In this document: one piece after another, positions 42,859 through 51,610 of the stretch | Position numbering within the stretch: the first letter of the stretch is position 1 | How the letters are laid out: every line of letters begins with the position of its first letter | Assembly: GCA_910575505.1 (NCBI GenBank) | Contig: CAJTFK010000011.1 | Span: 58,270-122,269, forward strand | Origin: Oscillospiraceae bacterium | GTDB lineage: Bacteria; Bacillota; Clostridia; Oscillospirales; Oscillospiraceae | Direction of reading: 5' to 3' | DNA: 64,000 nt | The notes under the pieces: model-generated | What the model was told of the DNA's origin: nothing | The model's database searches: none | Seen by the model: only the letters and a program-made list of their open reading frames with translations | Program-made: the position numbers and the translations under genes

Positions 42859-43992
42859 TCAGGGATTTTCTCCGGGGGACTGAGGGTCCTGGACGTTCTG
42901 GGCATCCTGGACGTTCTGGGCATCCTGGGCGTTCTGAGTGTTCTGGCCGTCCTGAAGCTCACCGCCGGGGTCCGGAGTATCCGAAGAGCCCGAAGCGTCC
43001 GAGGAGTTCGAAGAGAGGCCGTCCTGTTCCCCGCCGGAACCGTCTTCGGCGTCAGGCTGGGGAGCCGGGGGCAGAATCTCGATGCCCCAGTCGATTTCCT
43101 CCTCAGACGGAGGGGTTTCCGCAGGCGTTTCGGCGGGAGGCTCGGGTTCGGGAGCAGGTTCGGGTTCAGGCTCCTCAGGCGGGGGACCTGCCTGATAGGC
43201 CTGAACCACCCAGCGGGTGGCGTGGCCCTGGCCGGTGCAGGTGGACAGGGTGAGAATCTGGTCGTTGACCGTGGGAACCAGTCCGGTGTCGATGACGGAC
43301 TGGGAGAGGCAGAAGTCGATGAATTCCTGCTTGGACTGGTCGCCGGAAAAGCTCAGCCGGTAGGTCAGGCCGGAGGTACTGACCTCATAGGCAGCAAAGA
43401 TGCTGTATTTATGGCTTCCGTTGTCGTCGGTGATGTAGACGCAGGGGTGAGAGTTCCAGTAGCTGAGGTTTTTATAGTATTTCAGAGAACCGAACATGGT
43501 GCCGTTCCGCATCCGGTGTCCGTAGACGATGGTGTTGAAATCGCTGAGGTCTTTGCTGTTGGCGCTCTCCAGGAAGATGGAGCCCACCACGCTGTAATTC
43601 TTCTTCCAGGTGTGCCGCAGATACTGGTCATTGTCCCGGCCCTGGAGCAGGGGATAGGAGATATTGGTGCCGGGCACCAGCAGCCAGCCCAGCACGTCGG
43701 AGTTGATTTCCCGCAGGGCGGAAAAATCCATGTTCCGCAGAAGATCGGCGTAGGGGTCCACGTAGACCGGGGCCGGCTCCTCGGAGTCGGGGGCCTCCCC
43801 CGGCTGGGGAAGGGGGTCCAGGGTAGGGGGCGGCAGAGCGGAGAAATCCGGTTCTCCCACCAGGGTTTCCGCCTCCTCATACGCCTCTTTTCCCTTCTGC
43901 CGGTCCAGCTCGTTCCAGAGCAGTCCGCAGAGACTGCCCACGAAAATCAGGGCGAACACGATTGTCAGGATTTTGCGAAGCCGCTTGTTCAC
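42859..43992 (-). CDS. Class B sortase with long C-terminal extension
   Basis: 377 residues; GTG at 43992 has GGAGGG 7 bases upstream. It has an N-terminal membrane anchor (about 8-27) and then a class B sortase domain: LGWLLVPGTNISYPLLQG, VYGHRM (active His), LTLSTCTG (active Cys) and TRWVVQAYQ (active Arg). About 110 residues follow the domain, rich in Pro/Glu/Ser with a run of QDAQN/V repeats, unusual for a sortase and probably reaching into the wall. It is convergent to the fibre operon. Class B enzymes usually use NPQTN-like signals, while the nearby substrate has PPETG. Confidence 0.9.
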   Translation of the reverse strand: MNKRLRKILTIVFALIFVGSLCGLLWNELDRQKGKEAYEEAETLVGEPDFSALPPPTLDPLPQPGEAPDSEEPAPVYVDPYADLLRNMDFSALREINSDVLGWLLVPGTNISYPLLQGRDNDQYLRHTWKKNYSVVGSIFLESANSKDLSDFNTIVYGHRMRNGTMFGSLKYYKNLSYWNSHPCVYITDDNGSHKYSIFAAYEVSTSGLTYRLSFSGDQSKQEFIDFCLSQSVIDTGLVPTVNDQILTLSTCTGQGHATRWVVQAYQAGPPPEEPEPEPAPEPEPPAETPAETPPSEEEIDWGIEILPPAPQPDAEDGSGGEQDGLSSNSSDASGSSDTPDPGGELQDGQNTQNAQDAQNVQDAQNVQDPQSPGENP

Positions 43993-44160
43993 CAGGCATC
44001 CCTCCATCAGTAGAGTCCAGGCCCTCCGGGGGCGGGCCGGACTCTATTATAACACGCCTCAAACCGGTTTTCAATTGCCGGAGGGCGGGGTTTTTGCCGG
44101 TTTGCCTCTGTATATTTTCGGGAAAAGGGGGCCAAATAGAGACAGGAAAGGAGGAGTTTC

Positions 44161-45108
44161 ATGAAAATTGATCCCAGAAAAGCGGCAATTGTAGGCTGCG
44201 GTCAGGTGGGGGCGTCCATCGCCTTCCGGTTTTTGCAGCAGGGGCTGTTTTCCCGGCTGGTGCTGCTGGACGCGAACCGGGACAAGGCGGAGGGAGAGGC
44301 CATGGACCTGCGGGACGGCCTGCCCTACGGCGCGGCCATGGAGATTACGGCGGGGGGTTATGACGATCTGGCGGACTGCGCCCTGGCAGTCATCACCGCC
44401 GGGGCCAACCAGAAGCCGGGGGAAACCCGGCTGGACCTGATTGGAAAAAACACGGAGATTCTCCGGTCTGTCCTCAGGGAGATCACCGCCCGGCAGTTCG
44501 GAGGCATCCTGCTGGTGGTGTCCAACCCGGTGGACGTGCTGACCTACGCCGCGTGGAAGCTGTCGGGCTATCCCAGGGAGCGGGTCATCGGCTCCGGCAC
44601 CGTGCTGGATACCGGGCGGCTCAAGCAGCTCCTGGGGGCGGAGCTGCGGGTGGACAGCCGGAACATCCACGCCTTCATCATCGGTGAGCACGGAGACAGT
44701 GAGCTGGCCGTGTGGAGCGAGGCCAATGTGTCCGGACTGGCCCTGGAGGATTTCTGCCGCATCCGGGGCCAGGACCTGGGCCGGGAGGAGCGGGAACGGC
44801 TCTATCGGGAGGTCCGGGACAGCGCCTATGAGATTATCCGAAGGAAGGGGGCCACTTATTACGGCATCGCCATGGCGGTGGGCCGGATTGCCGCCTGCAT
44901 CGTCAAGGATGAACGGGCGGTGCTGCCGGTCTCCGTGGCCCTGAACGGCCAGTACGGCATGGAGGGCCTGGCCCTGAGCCTGCCGTCCATTGTGGGGCGG
45001 GAGGGGGTCCAGGAGATTCTGGAGATTCCCCTGAGCCGGGAGGAGCAGGCGGAGCTGGAGGCCTCGGCGGCCCAGATGCGGGAGGCCATCGGGACGCTGA
45101 GGCTGTGA
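44161..45108 (+). CDS. ldh: L-lactate dehydrogenase
   Basis: 315 residues. The nucleotide-binding start is KAAIVGCGQVGASIAFRFL, the active loop ITAGANQKPGETRLDL carries the Gln/Arg that fit lactate rather than malate, and the catalytic His is in IIGEHGDSE. It reduces pyruvate to lactate and recycles NADH. GGAAAGGAGG lies before the ATG. Monocistronic, with a strong terminator at 45197-45229. Confidence 0.96.
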   Translation: MKIDPRKAAIVGCGQVGASIAFRFLQQGLFSRLVLLDANRDKAEGEAMDLRDGLPYGAAMEITAGGYDDLADCALAVITAGANQKPGETRLDLIGKNTEILRSVLREITARQFGGILLVVSNPVDVLTYAAWKLSGYPRERVIGSGTVLDTGRLKQLLGAELRVDSRNIHAFIIGEHGDSELAVWSEANVSGLALEDFCRIRGQDLGREERERLYREVRDSAYEIIRRKGATYYGIAMAVGRIAACIVKDERAVLPVSVALNGQYGMEGLALSLPSIVGREGVQEILEIPLSREEQAELEASAAQMREAIGTLRL

Positions 45109-45196
45109 GTCCGCGGCCCTGAGCGCCTTTGGCCGGCCTGTTCCGCGCCGGACGGGGCGGACACATCCCTCCCGGTGTGAGAGCAGGGAACGGCAG

Positions 45197-45229
45197 AAAG
45201 CGGCCGCGCCGAGGGGCGCGGCCGCTTTT
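45197..45229 (+). terminator. Terminator of ldh
   Basis: AAAGCGGCCGCGCC/GGCGCGGCCGCTTTT around GAGG. Confidence 0.88.
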
Positions 45230-45243
45230 GGGGTTATTCCTGA

Positions 45244-45403
45244 GAGCCTGTTTAATATCTCAACGTGTGCGTATTGGCGAGGGGATTTTTTGTCCTGCAA
45301 GGCAAAAATCCGCAGGCATCCTGACGGATGGCAAGGATTTTTAACGCAGTCAGGGCGGAAAATACACGGTCAAGACGTGCGCGGGGAGATTTTAAACAGG
45401 CGC
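45244..45403 (+). repeat. MITE-like element, second family
   Basis: About 160 bp with terminal inverted repeats GAGCCTGTTTAATATCTC (45244-45261) and GAGATTTTAAACAGGCGC (45386-45403), 15 of 18 positions complementary. No ORF. It is unlike the family at 2225. It reaches into the 3' end of the small gene at 45370. Confidence 0.8.
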
Positions 45404-45582
45404 TGAGACAGCAGGGCCCGGTCAATCAGCTCCAGGGCAATCTGAAAGGCGGCGATCCGCCGGGCGGTCAAGGTGTGCTGGGATTTCCCCGGCGTCAGCT
45501 TCTCAAGAGCCTTTTCGCACTTCATCAGGGTGGAGGCGATGGACCGGCGGGCCTCCCGCAGCTCGTGGGCGGTATGCTCCAT
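45370..45582 (-). CDS. Small helical protein, C-terminus rewritten by a MITE-like element
   Basis: 70 residues, MEHTAHELREARRSIASTLMKCE..., helical and basic. Its ATG overlaps the stop of the upstream gene (ATGA), so it is translated with it. The last eleven codons (SQRLFKISPRTS region) lie in the right end of the element at 45244-45403, which supplies the stop. The original C-terminus was likely different. Function unknown. Confidence 0.7.
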   Translation of the reverse strand: MEHTAHELREARRSIASTLMKCEKALEKLTPGKSQHTLTARRIAAFQIALELIDRALLSQRLFKISPRTS

Positions 45583-45986
45583 CAGGACCGGCCCCCCTTG
45601 CTCTCGGAGAACTGCCAGGCCTCTCTCAGCCAGTCCAGCAGCTCGCCGTCGATCTGCCCGGGGGCGGAGACAAGAACGTGGTGGGTCCAGCGGTTGGGAT
45701 AGGGCTCCGTGGCGACGGCGATTCGGGGGGACTGCTTTTGACAGGAGAGGCCGAAGGTGACCAGAATGCTGTTCTCCGGCCAGTCCTTTTTCCGGCGGAG
45801 GGGCAGGGAGACGGCGGCGAAGAGATGCCGCCCGTAAAAGCTGATCTGGCTTTTCTGCACCTTGACCAGGGCGTCGGGGAATGCCTCCTCCAGGCGGCGG
45901 AACAGGTCCTCATACAGGGCCAGCTCCAGGGGGCGGTCCCGGAAAAAGCGCAGGACATCGTCCGTGTAGTATTCGGAATGCCGCAT
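45582..45986 (-). CDS. DUF5655-like protein
   Basis: 134 residues. The blocks DALVKVQKSQISFYGRHLFAAVSLP, ILVTFGLSCQ and EPYPNRWTHHVLVSAPGQID are like those of DUF5655, proteins with a small alpha/beta domain that may bind DNA or nucleotides. Function is not known. It heads a two-gene unit with the 70-residue gene. Divergent from the fapA gene. Confidence 0.7.
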   Translation of the reverse strand: MRHSEYYTDDVLRFFRDRPLELALYEDLFRRLEEAFPDALVKVQKSQISFYGRHLFAAVSLPLRRKKDWPENSILVTFGLSCQKQSPRIAVATEPYPNRWTHHVLVSAPGQIDGELLDWLREAWQFSESKGGRS

Positions 45987-46044
45987 AGGGGCCCCCTTTC
46001 CGGAAACGGGATGGATTTGTCTGGGTATTTTGGGAAATTCGCTC

Positions 46045-46074
46045 TTGTCAGAACGGGTCTGTATCCATTATAAT
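46045..46074 (+). promoter_or_regulatory. Promoter of the FapA-family gene
   Basis: TTGTCA (46045-46050), 18 bases, TATAAT (46069-46074), about 120 bases before the start codon. Confidence 0.65.
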
Positions 46075-46194
46075 AAAGAAAAGAGAGAAAGTCCAGCAGG
46101 AAACAGACTGCCGGACACCACAGATTCCCCGCGATGACCCGGCCCCCAGGATGCAGGCGCCGCCGGAAAAGGCGGCATCAAGGAGGTGTACGGC

Positions 46195-47958
46195 GTGGCG
46201 GCCAACATGAAAGAGAAGCTGAAAAACTCGGCCCTGGTCCGGATGTTCCGCTCCGGGCCGAAGGAGGAAGAACCCCCTGTACAGCCGGAGGCGAGAGAGG
46301 AACCGGCTCCCGAGGTTCGGGACGGGCCCCCGCCGCCGTCCCGGCACGAGCTCCAGCTGCCGGAGGGGCACGCGCTGAAGCTGCTCTGGCAGGACTACCG
46401 GGAGCAGCTGGGCTGGGCGCCCCGGCCCGTGCTGTATCTGGAGGAGCCGGGGGCGGAGATTCTGCCGGAGGACGAGGCGGAAAAGGAGCTGCGGCGGCTT
46501 CAGATGAAAATCAACGTCACGGCCAACCAGCGCCTGGACGCCGTCTATCCCCGGAAGAGCGGGAAGAAATCCGGAGCGCCGGGGGGACAGGAGGGGCAGG
46601 GGGAGCAGAAAACGCCGCCCTGTCTGGACGCCCAGGTGATGGCTGCCGTCTCCGGCGACGGGCTCACGGCGTGGCTGCTGGTCTATCCCCCTGTGGGGGC
46701 GGGCCGGAAGCTGGACAGGGCCATGCTGACAGAGGCTCTGGAGGAACAGAAGGTGTGCTTCGGCGTCGACGAAGCCCTGCTGGACCGCCTGCCCCAGGAG
46801 ACGGAGCGCTATTTCCGCCTGTTTACCGCCGCCCGGGGGACGCCCCCTGTCCACGGCGCAGACGGGCGGGTGGTGGACCTCTTTCCCCGGACCACGGAAC
46901 GGACACTGGCGGTGGATGAACATAACCGGGTGGATTACGCCTCGGTGGATTTTATCAGCAACATCGAAAAGGGCGGCGAAATCTGCCGCATCATAGCGCC
47001 CACCAGGGGCGTGCCGGGCCAGACGGTGGACGGCCGGGAAATCCGGGCCCGGGACGGCCGGGCGGCCACGGTGCCCAGGGGGCGGAATACCCAGCTCTCC
47101 GGGGACGGCGGGCTGCTGCTGGCCACCATGGCGGGCCATGTGGAGTTTAACGCCTCCTGCTTCCACGTCAAACCCCTGATGGAGATTCCGGGGGATGTGG
47201 ACTACTCCGTGGGCAACATCAATTTCCTGGGGGACGTGCTGATTCACGGGGACATCCGCAGCGGCTTCGCGGTGCGGGCCATGGGCAGCATCACCGTGGA
47301 CGGCGTGGTGGAGGCCTGCACGGTGGAGGCCGGCGGCGACGTGGTGGTGGCCCAGGGCGTCCAGGGGGACGACCGGGCGGTGATTCGGGCCCAGAGGAAT
47401 CTCTATGCCAAATATCTGGAGAACAGCTGCATCTACGTAAAAGAAACCCTGCACACCGACAGTCTCATCAACTGTGACGTATACTGCGACGGCAGCGTGG
47501 AGGTCCGTTCCGGCCGCATGACCATTCTGGGGGGAACGGTGCGGGCTGCCCATGAGGTCAGCGCCGGCGTCATCGGCTCCCAGACGGAGAGCCAGACCAA
47601 TATCCTTCTGGGGGGCCTGCCCTGCGGCAGCTTTGACTATGAGCAGCTGACGGAGGAGACCCGGGGGCTGGAGGCGGAGATGGAGACGCTGGAGCGCCGC
47701 CCGGACAGCCCCGACAAGCTCAGCCGCATGAGCCGCATCCGGATGCAGCTGATCGGAAACCGGGGCAGGCTGAAAAAGCTGGAGAAGGAGCGGGAGCGTC
47801 TGGAGTCGGACCCCAAGGGGCCCGGCGTCCGCCGCATGGCCTGCGACGTGGTCTACCCCGGCACCGTCCTGACCATCGGAGAGGCCAGCCACCGCTTTGA
47901 GCGCCGCCTGACCCCCTGCAACGCCGCTCTGGCCGACGGGGAAATCCGGCTGATTTGA
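46195..47958 (+). CDS. FapA-family protein (DUF342)
   Basis: About 587 residues. GTG at 46195 has AAGGAGG 8 bases upstream; ATG at 46207 is the alternative. After a variable N-terminal region, the DUF342 domain spans about residues 240-480: KGGEICRIIAPTRGVPGQTVDGREI, GGLLLATMAGHVEF and a right-handed beta-helix (FLGDVLIHGDIRSGFAVRAMGSITVDGVVE is typical; shortened here to key words). A coiled coil follows (about 485-555). In Vibrio, FapA affects polar flagella; in non-motile Firmicutes its role is open, and no flagellar gene is nearby. Confidence 0.85.
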   Translation: MAANMKEKLKNSALVRMFRSGPKEEEPPVQPEAREEPAPEVRDGPPPPSRHELQLPEGHALKLLWQDYREQLGWAPRPVLYLEEPGAEILPEDEAEKELRRLQMKINVTANQRLDAVYPRKSGKKSGAPGGQEGQGEQKTPPCLDAQVMAAVSGDGLTAWLLVYPPVGAGRKLDRAMLTEALEEQKVCFGVDEALLDRLPQETERYFRLFTAARGTPPVHGADGRVVDLFPRTTERTLAVDEHNRVDYASVDFISNIEKGGEICRIIAPTRGVPGQTVDGREIRARDGRAATVPRGRNTQLSGDGGLLLATMAGHVEFNASCFHVKPLMEIPGDVDYSVGNINFLGDVLIHGDIRSGFAVRAMGSITVDGVVEACTVEAGGDVVVAQGVQGDDRAVIRAQRNLYAKYLENSCIYVKETLHTDSLINCDVYCDGSVEVRSGRMTILGGTVRAAHEVSAGVIGSQTESQTNILLGGLPCGSFDYEQLTEETRGLEAEMETLERRPDSPDKLSRMSRIRMQLIGNRGRLKKLEKERERLESDPKGPGVRRMACDVVYPGTVLTIGEASHRFERRLTPCNAALADGEIRLI

Positions 47959-48097
47959 GGACCGGGCTGTGAGGCGGAGGGATTTTTCCGCCGGAGGGCG
48001 GACAGGCGCGGTATCCATGGTTCAGATGAAGCGGGGGCGGGCCGGCGGCCTGCCCCCGTTGGTTCTGCTGGGGGAGGACTGCCCGATAAACTGGAAT

Positions 48098-48301
48098 TTA
48101 CCATTTTCCTTTAACAATTCGTCCGCCGACCAAAATGGCGGAAAAGATAACGGCGAAAAACAAGGACGTAATCCAGATTGGACTTAGTACCCACAACCAG
48201 GACCACGAAATCAATCCCGTTGCTTTTAATACGACAAAAATCAGCGTTAAAGTAACGATGGGGTCCATTCCAGACCGTCTAGCTTTCTTCTCCATACGCA
48301 T
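48098..48301 (-). CDS. Small membrane protein, phage/element-type
   Basis: 67 residues with two hydrophobic segments (IVTLTLIFVVLKATGLISW and SPIWITSLFFAVIFSAILVG). It resembles the transmembrane Fragile-X-F type proteins often coded by phages and integrated elements. GGAGG lies 5 bases before the ATG at 48301. It sits just outside the integrase end of the Tn1549-like element, so it could be a host gene, a remnant, or the outermost element gene. Confidence 0.6.
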   Translation of the reverse strand: MRMEKKARRSGMDPIVTLTLIFVVLKATGLISWSWLWVLSPIWITSLFFAVIFSAILVGGRIVKGKW

Positions 48302-48390
48302 AAACACCTCCAAATTTCGATTTGTCAATCAACAGGACCTCTATCCCTCGGAAACCCAGTGTTTTCAAGGGCTTTGAGGTTTACCCGCCT

Positions 48391-48437
48391 GCCCTTTTCC
48401 CTTGATTTTTCCCTTGCGAGAAAATTTAAGGGAAAAC
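48391..48437. promoter_or_regulatory. Possible integrase arm-binding repeats at the element end
   Basis: TTTTCCCTT occurs twice and its inverse AAGGGAAAA once within 47 bases just beyond the integrase stop. Short repeats of this kind bind the N-terminal domain of Tn916-type integrases. The exact junction with host DNA cannot be fixed without the other end. Confidence 0.45.
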
Positions 48438-48441
48438 CTCG

Positions 48442-49740
48442 TCAGCCGCTGCTCACTACCTTGTCCAGAAGCCTTGCGCTGGAACGCTTTGCCTCTCTGG
48501 TGGCGTGGGCATAGATGTTCATGGTCGTGTTGACATCCGAGTGCCCCAACAGCTCCTGCACATCCTTGGGGGCCGCGCCGTAGGAGAGGAGATTGCTGGT
48601 GAAGGTGTGCCGCAGCATGTGGAAGTGGAAGTCCTCCAGGCCGGGGACCTTCTCCTTGGCCCTCCGGCACATGAGGCTGACGGTGCTGGGGGATTCGATG
48701 GCCCCGTCAGGCCGGAGGCACACAAAGGACAGGTATTTATCCTTCTCCGGTGTGGCCTCCGTCCTGGGCAGCATGTAGACCTCGTAATAGGTACGGTTCT
48801 TTTCCTTGACCTCTTTGCAGTAGTTGAGCCGGTAAAGCGCCCCATATTTGAGACTGTTCCGCGCCTGCTCCCGCTTCGCCTGCTGGAGAATATCCGCCAG
48901 GGCGTTGCAGAAGTCCACGGTTCGGATTTTCTTCCGCTTGGTGGCCCCGACCTCCAGCTTGTGCCGCGTCCCGTTGTAGCGCATACTGCGGCGGACCGTC
49001 AGACACTGTTCTTTCAGATCAATGTCCTGCCATGTCAGCCCGCAGACCTCGCCAATCCGAAGCCCGGTGTAGTAGGCGATCTGGATGGGGAGAAGCGCGG
49101 GGTTATTCTTGGCTTTTAGGAAATCGGTCAGGCTTTGATACTGCTCATGGGTGATGGTAGGAATCGCGCCCTCCTGATCGGCCCCGCTCTCAAACAGGTC
49201 GTAGTCATCGCCTTTGGACCGGCGGACCACATACTGCATGGGATTGAAGGTAATCAGGCGCTTGGGAAAGACCGCGAAGCGGAAGGAATTTTGAAGGACG
49301 GCAGAGTACAGACGGATGTACCCGACGCTCAGCGCCTTTGCCGGTGTACCGTCAGGATTTGTGCCGCCGAAGCTCAACAGGTCCATATAGGCTTGCAGAT
49401 GGTCGGCGGTGACGGTTTTCAGCTTGCGCTTGCCGATGGGATGCTGCTTGATCCGGCTGACGGTGGACTGATAGGCCATGACTGTTCCGTTGCTCAGAGA
49501 ACCGGGCTTTAAGTCCTCCTCCACCCACATGTCCAGCATATCGCCCAGGGTGATGTTCTTGGCTTCCGCAAGAAACATCGTGGTCTCGTAATCCTCCATC
49601 GCCTTGCGGAGCAGGGACTCCGTTTCGCTCTTGCTCTCCGTTCCGGGAAACTCCTTCTGGATGCGGTTGCCGCTGGCGTCCTCGACGTAAAAGCGGTAGT
49701 ACCACTTCTTTCCCTTTCTTCTAACAGAACCTTTTGCCAT
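48442..49740 (-). CDS. int: Tyrosine recombinase, Tn1549/Tn916-type integrase
   Basis: 432 residues. The N-terminal arm-binding domain is SVRRKGKKWYYRFYVEDASG, followed by a SAM-like core-binding domain (about 75-190) and the catalytic domain with Arg in YTGLRIGEVCGL, HMLRHTFTSN, LGHSDVNTT and the nucleophile Tyr in MNIYAHA. It excises and integrates the element. The ATG at 49740 has GAAAGGAG upstream. The excisionase gene is just ahead on the same strand, as in Tn1549. Confidence 0.95.
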   Translation of the reverse strand: MAKGSVRRKGKKWYYRFYVEDASGNRIQKEFPGTESKSETESLLRKAMEDYETTMFLAEAKNITLGDMLDMWVEEDLKPGSLSNGTVMAYQSTVSRIKQHPIGKRKLKTVTADHLQAYMDLLSFGGTNPDGTPAKALSVGYIRLYSAVLQNSFRFAVFPKRLITFNPMQYVVRRSKGDDYDLFESGADQEGAIPTITHEQYQSLTDFLKAKNNPALLPIQIAYYTGLRIGEVCGLTWQDIDLKEQCLTVRRSMRYNGTRHKLEVGATKRKKIRTVDFCNALADILQQAKREQARNSLKYGALYRLNYCKEVKEKNRTYYEVYMLPRTEATPEKDKYLSFVCLRPDGAIESPSTVSLMCRRAKEKVPGLEDFHFHMLRHTFTSNLLSYGAAPKDVQELLGHSDVNTTMNIYAHATREAKRSSARLLDKVVSSG

Positions 49741-49844
49741 AGCTGTACTCCTTTCGATGGCGGCAAAGGTCACTGTCGTGATGTGATGGTCACATTATAA
49801 CAGAGAGCCACAGCCGTTGCAAACATGCCGTCCGTATTTTCAAG

Positions 49845-50117
49845 TCAGGTCACTTGCTGCACCTGGGCGCAGTCCAGCAGGTCGCACCCCTGGTTGATCT
49901 CCATAAAGGCGCTGATGACATCGACGCGGATGATGGTCTTGCGCCCGATCCGCAGGACGGGGATTTTTCCCCAGGAGACCAGCTTCCGCAGCGTGTTCCG
50001 GCCAATGCCGGTGCAGTCGGCAGCCTCGTCTATCGTCATGCCGAGTTTCCCAGCCCCAAAGGGCTGCACAGCCGGGGCGCACCCGCTGTTCGACAGCTGA
50101 ATAATCGCATTACGCAT
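49845..50117 (-). CDS. xis: Excisionase, MerR-type HTH
   Basis: 90 residues with a winged helix: KLGMTIDEAADCTGIGRNTLRKLVSWGKIPVLRIGRKTIIR gives the pattern (quoted in part). Such proteins bind beside the integrase and favour excision. The ATG at 50117 has AAAGGAGG 10 bases upstream. It is followed by int after about 100 bases. Confidence 0.88.
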   Translation of the reverse strand: MRNAIIQLSNSGCAPAVQPFGAGKLGMTIDEAADCTGIGRNTLRKLVSWGKIPVLRIGRKTIIRVDVISAFMEINQGCDLLDCAQVQQVT

Positions 50118-50604
50118 AGTCCTGTATCCTCCTTTGAAACAGGACAGCCGCGCCGGAAAATGCTGTGTCCGCATAACATAAGGCGGGCGGTATTCCGGCG
50201 CGGCTGATTCGGTTTTAGCTGCTTTCAAACTCGCCGCATTTGCCACGCGCCCCCGGCGAGGGGGATATTGCAGGCCGCTGTTGGCACAGCTGTCATAACT
50301 CCACAGCGTCGTTCTGAACGTGCGCCGCAGGGTTCCGCTTCAAGTCTGTGAGCGGGCGTGAGCAAGTCTCATTGTCCTCCATGCTGTCATCGCGTCCCGG
50401 CCTGCCAGAGCCGGTTGAAAGTGTGCGTAGATCGCTCGGCCAGCTTGTCCATTCACCTCCTGAAGCTGGCGTCTTGGCGGCGCACCTTTTACCGCTGTTC
50501 ACATGGGTTTTGTGCCTGCAATACCGTGTATTCAATTTTGAAGGTTCGTGAAGGTGATGGGGGGAAACGCACCTTTCACCTATCACAAAAAAGAGGGGCG
50601 TTTG
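50118..50604 (-). other. Gap before excisionase, with a possible 21-codon ORF
   Basis: About 490 bases with no large gene. At 50387-50452 (minus) an ORF of 21 codons (MDKLAERSTHTFNRLWQAGTR is 21, so only its start MDKLAERSTHTF is cited) follows a good AGGAGGTG site. Another short ORF starts soon after. These may be leader peptides or remnants. The region has plasmid-like composition. Confidence 0.4.
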
Positions 50605-51111
50605 TTACCTATTTTCGCCCCCTTCTGGGAAAAAAGCAGAAATATTTTTCAGCGCGGCGCTGATGGACCTGGATGCACTCGCTTTTGAGATGCCCTCCGC
50701 CTTGGCAATGGCGGTCACGTTCATTTTCTGGGCATAGAGCATCCAGAGACGGCGGTACTGCGTTCCGGTCAGGCAGCTCTTGATCTGCTCGATCAAGGCG
50801 GCGGTCCTCCGGGTCTGCTCCACGCTGGCCTCGGCAGCGTCCAACATAGTGAGGATGTCCGCCTCGACGGAAGGGACCGCTCCCAGCTTGTCCACACGGG
50901 GGTCCAGGGGGAGGCTGTTGTCGTAGAAGCCGCGCCCGTCTTTTTCGGTGTCGTAGTAGTCGCCGTCGGACCAGACCTTCCAGCGGAAAAATTCTTCCTC
51001 ACTGGCAAAGTCCTCGCGGGTCAGCCGGATATGTACGCCGGTGACGCTCCTGCATACAATAGCGTCCTGGTCAAATTTATTCAAAGCAAAATCGCTCTTG
51101 GTATCAAACAT
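50605..51111 (-). CDS. Sigma-70-like HTH protein of the element
   Basis: 168 residues. The C-terminal part is a region-4-like helix-turn-helix (LTGTQYRRLWMLYAQKMNVTAIAKAEGISKASASRSISAALKNI, shortened) preceded by VDKLGAVPSVEADILTMLD. The N-terminal part (FDQDAIVCRSVTGVHIRLTREDF, EFFRWKVWSDGDYYD) is of a type found in many Firmicute elements. Region 2 is missing, so it is a DNA-binding regulator rather than a full sigma factor. The ATG at 51111 follows GGAGGAA; the same leader precedes the gene at 62605. Confidence 0.75.
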   Translation of the reverse strand: MFDTKSDFALNKFDQDAIVCRSVTGVHIRLTREDFASEEEFFRWKVWSDGDYYDTEKDGRGFYDNSLPLDPRVDKLGAVPSVEADILTMLDAAEASVEQTRRTAALIEQIKSCLTGTQYRRLWMLYAQKMNVTAIAKAEGISKASASRSISAALKNISAFFPEGGENR

Positions 51112-51610
51112 AATTTCCTCCATTTCATTTGTAAGGGCCTACGGACGCAAAATTGAAATGGAGGTCAGGCGGGCCGCGACACCCGCAGGGGCAGACTGCT
51201 TTCCCCAGGATTCGACAAAGCAGAAGGCCGGGTACTTCCGTTGAGTACCCGGCCTTCTGCCGTGTGTCTGAGTGATAGTTCTTGCTTACATGCCTATACA
51301 GTTCCGATTGATGGGCAGAATAGGTCGTACTATCCGCAAGGATTTTTTTGACAATTCACCTGTCTGGAGCAGCCGGAACAGCTCCAGCATATAAAGCAAA
51401 AGCACCATAGCCATCTCCTTAAACGGCGGCTATGGTGTTTGAGCGCACAGAAGCGTTCCGCAAAGCTGCCGTTTTTTTTGACAGCCTCCCGGAATCGTTT
51501 TTTCTTGAAAAGTTCGGCAAGAATCGGAAATATATTGCTTAATAGTCGGAAGTGTATGGGGATTCATTTTGCGCTTTCCGAACTATACAATACAGTAGAG
51601 GTGAAGAACT
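51112..51610. terminator. Gap at the left edge of the van cargo, with hairpins
   Basis: About 500 bases. AGAAGGCCGGGTAC/GTACCCGGCCTTCT (about 51220-51257) is a strong hairpin, and CACCATAGCC/GGCTATGGTG (about 51401-51438) another. GC falls through this interval, so it marks the cargo boundary. No gene found. Confidence 0.5.
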
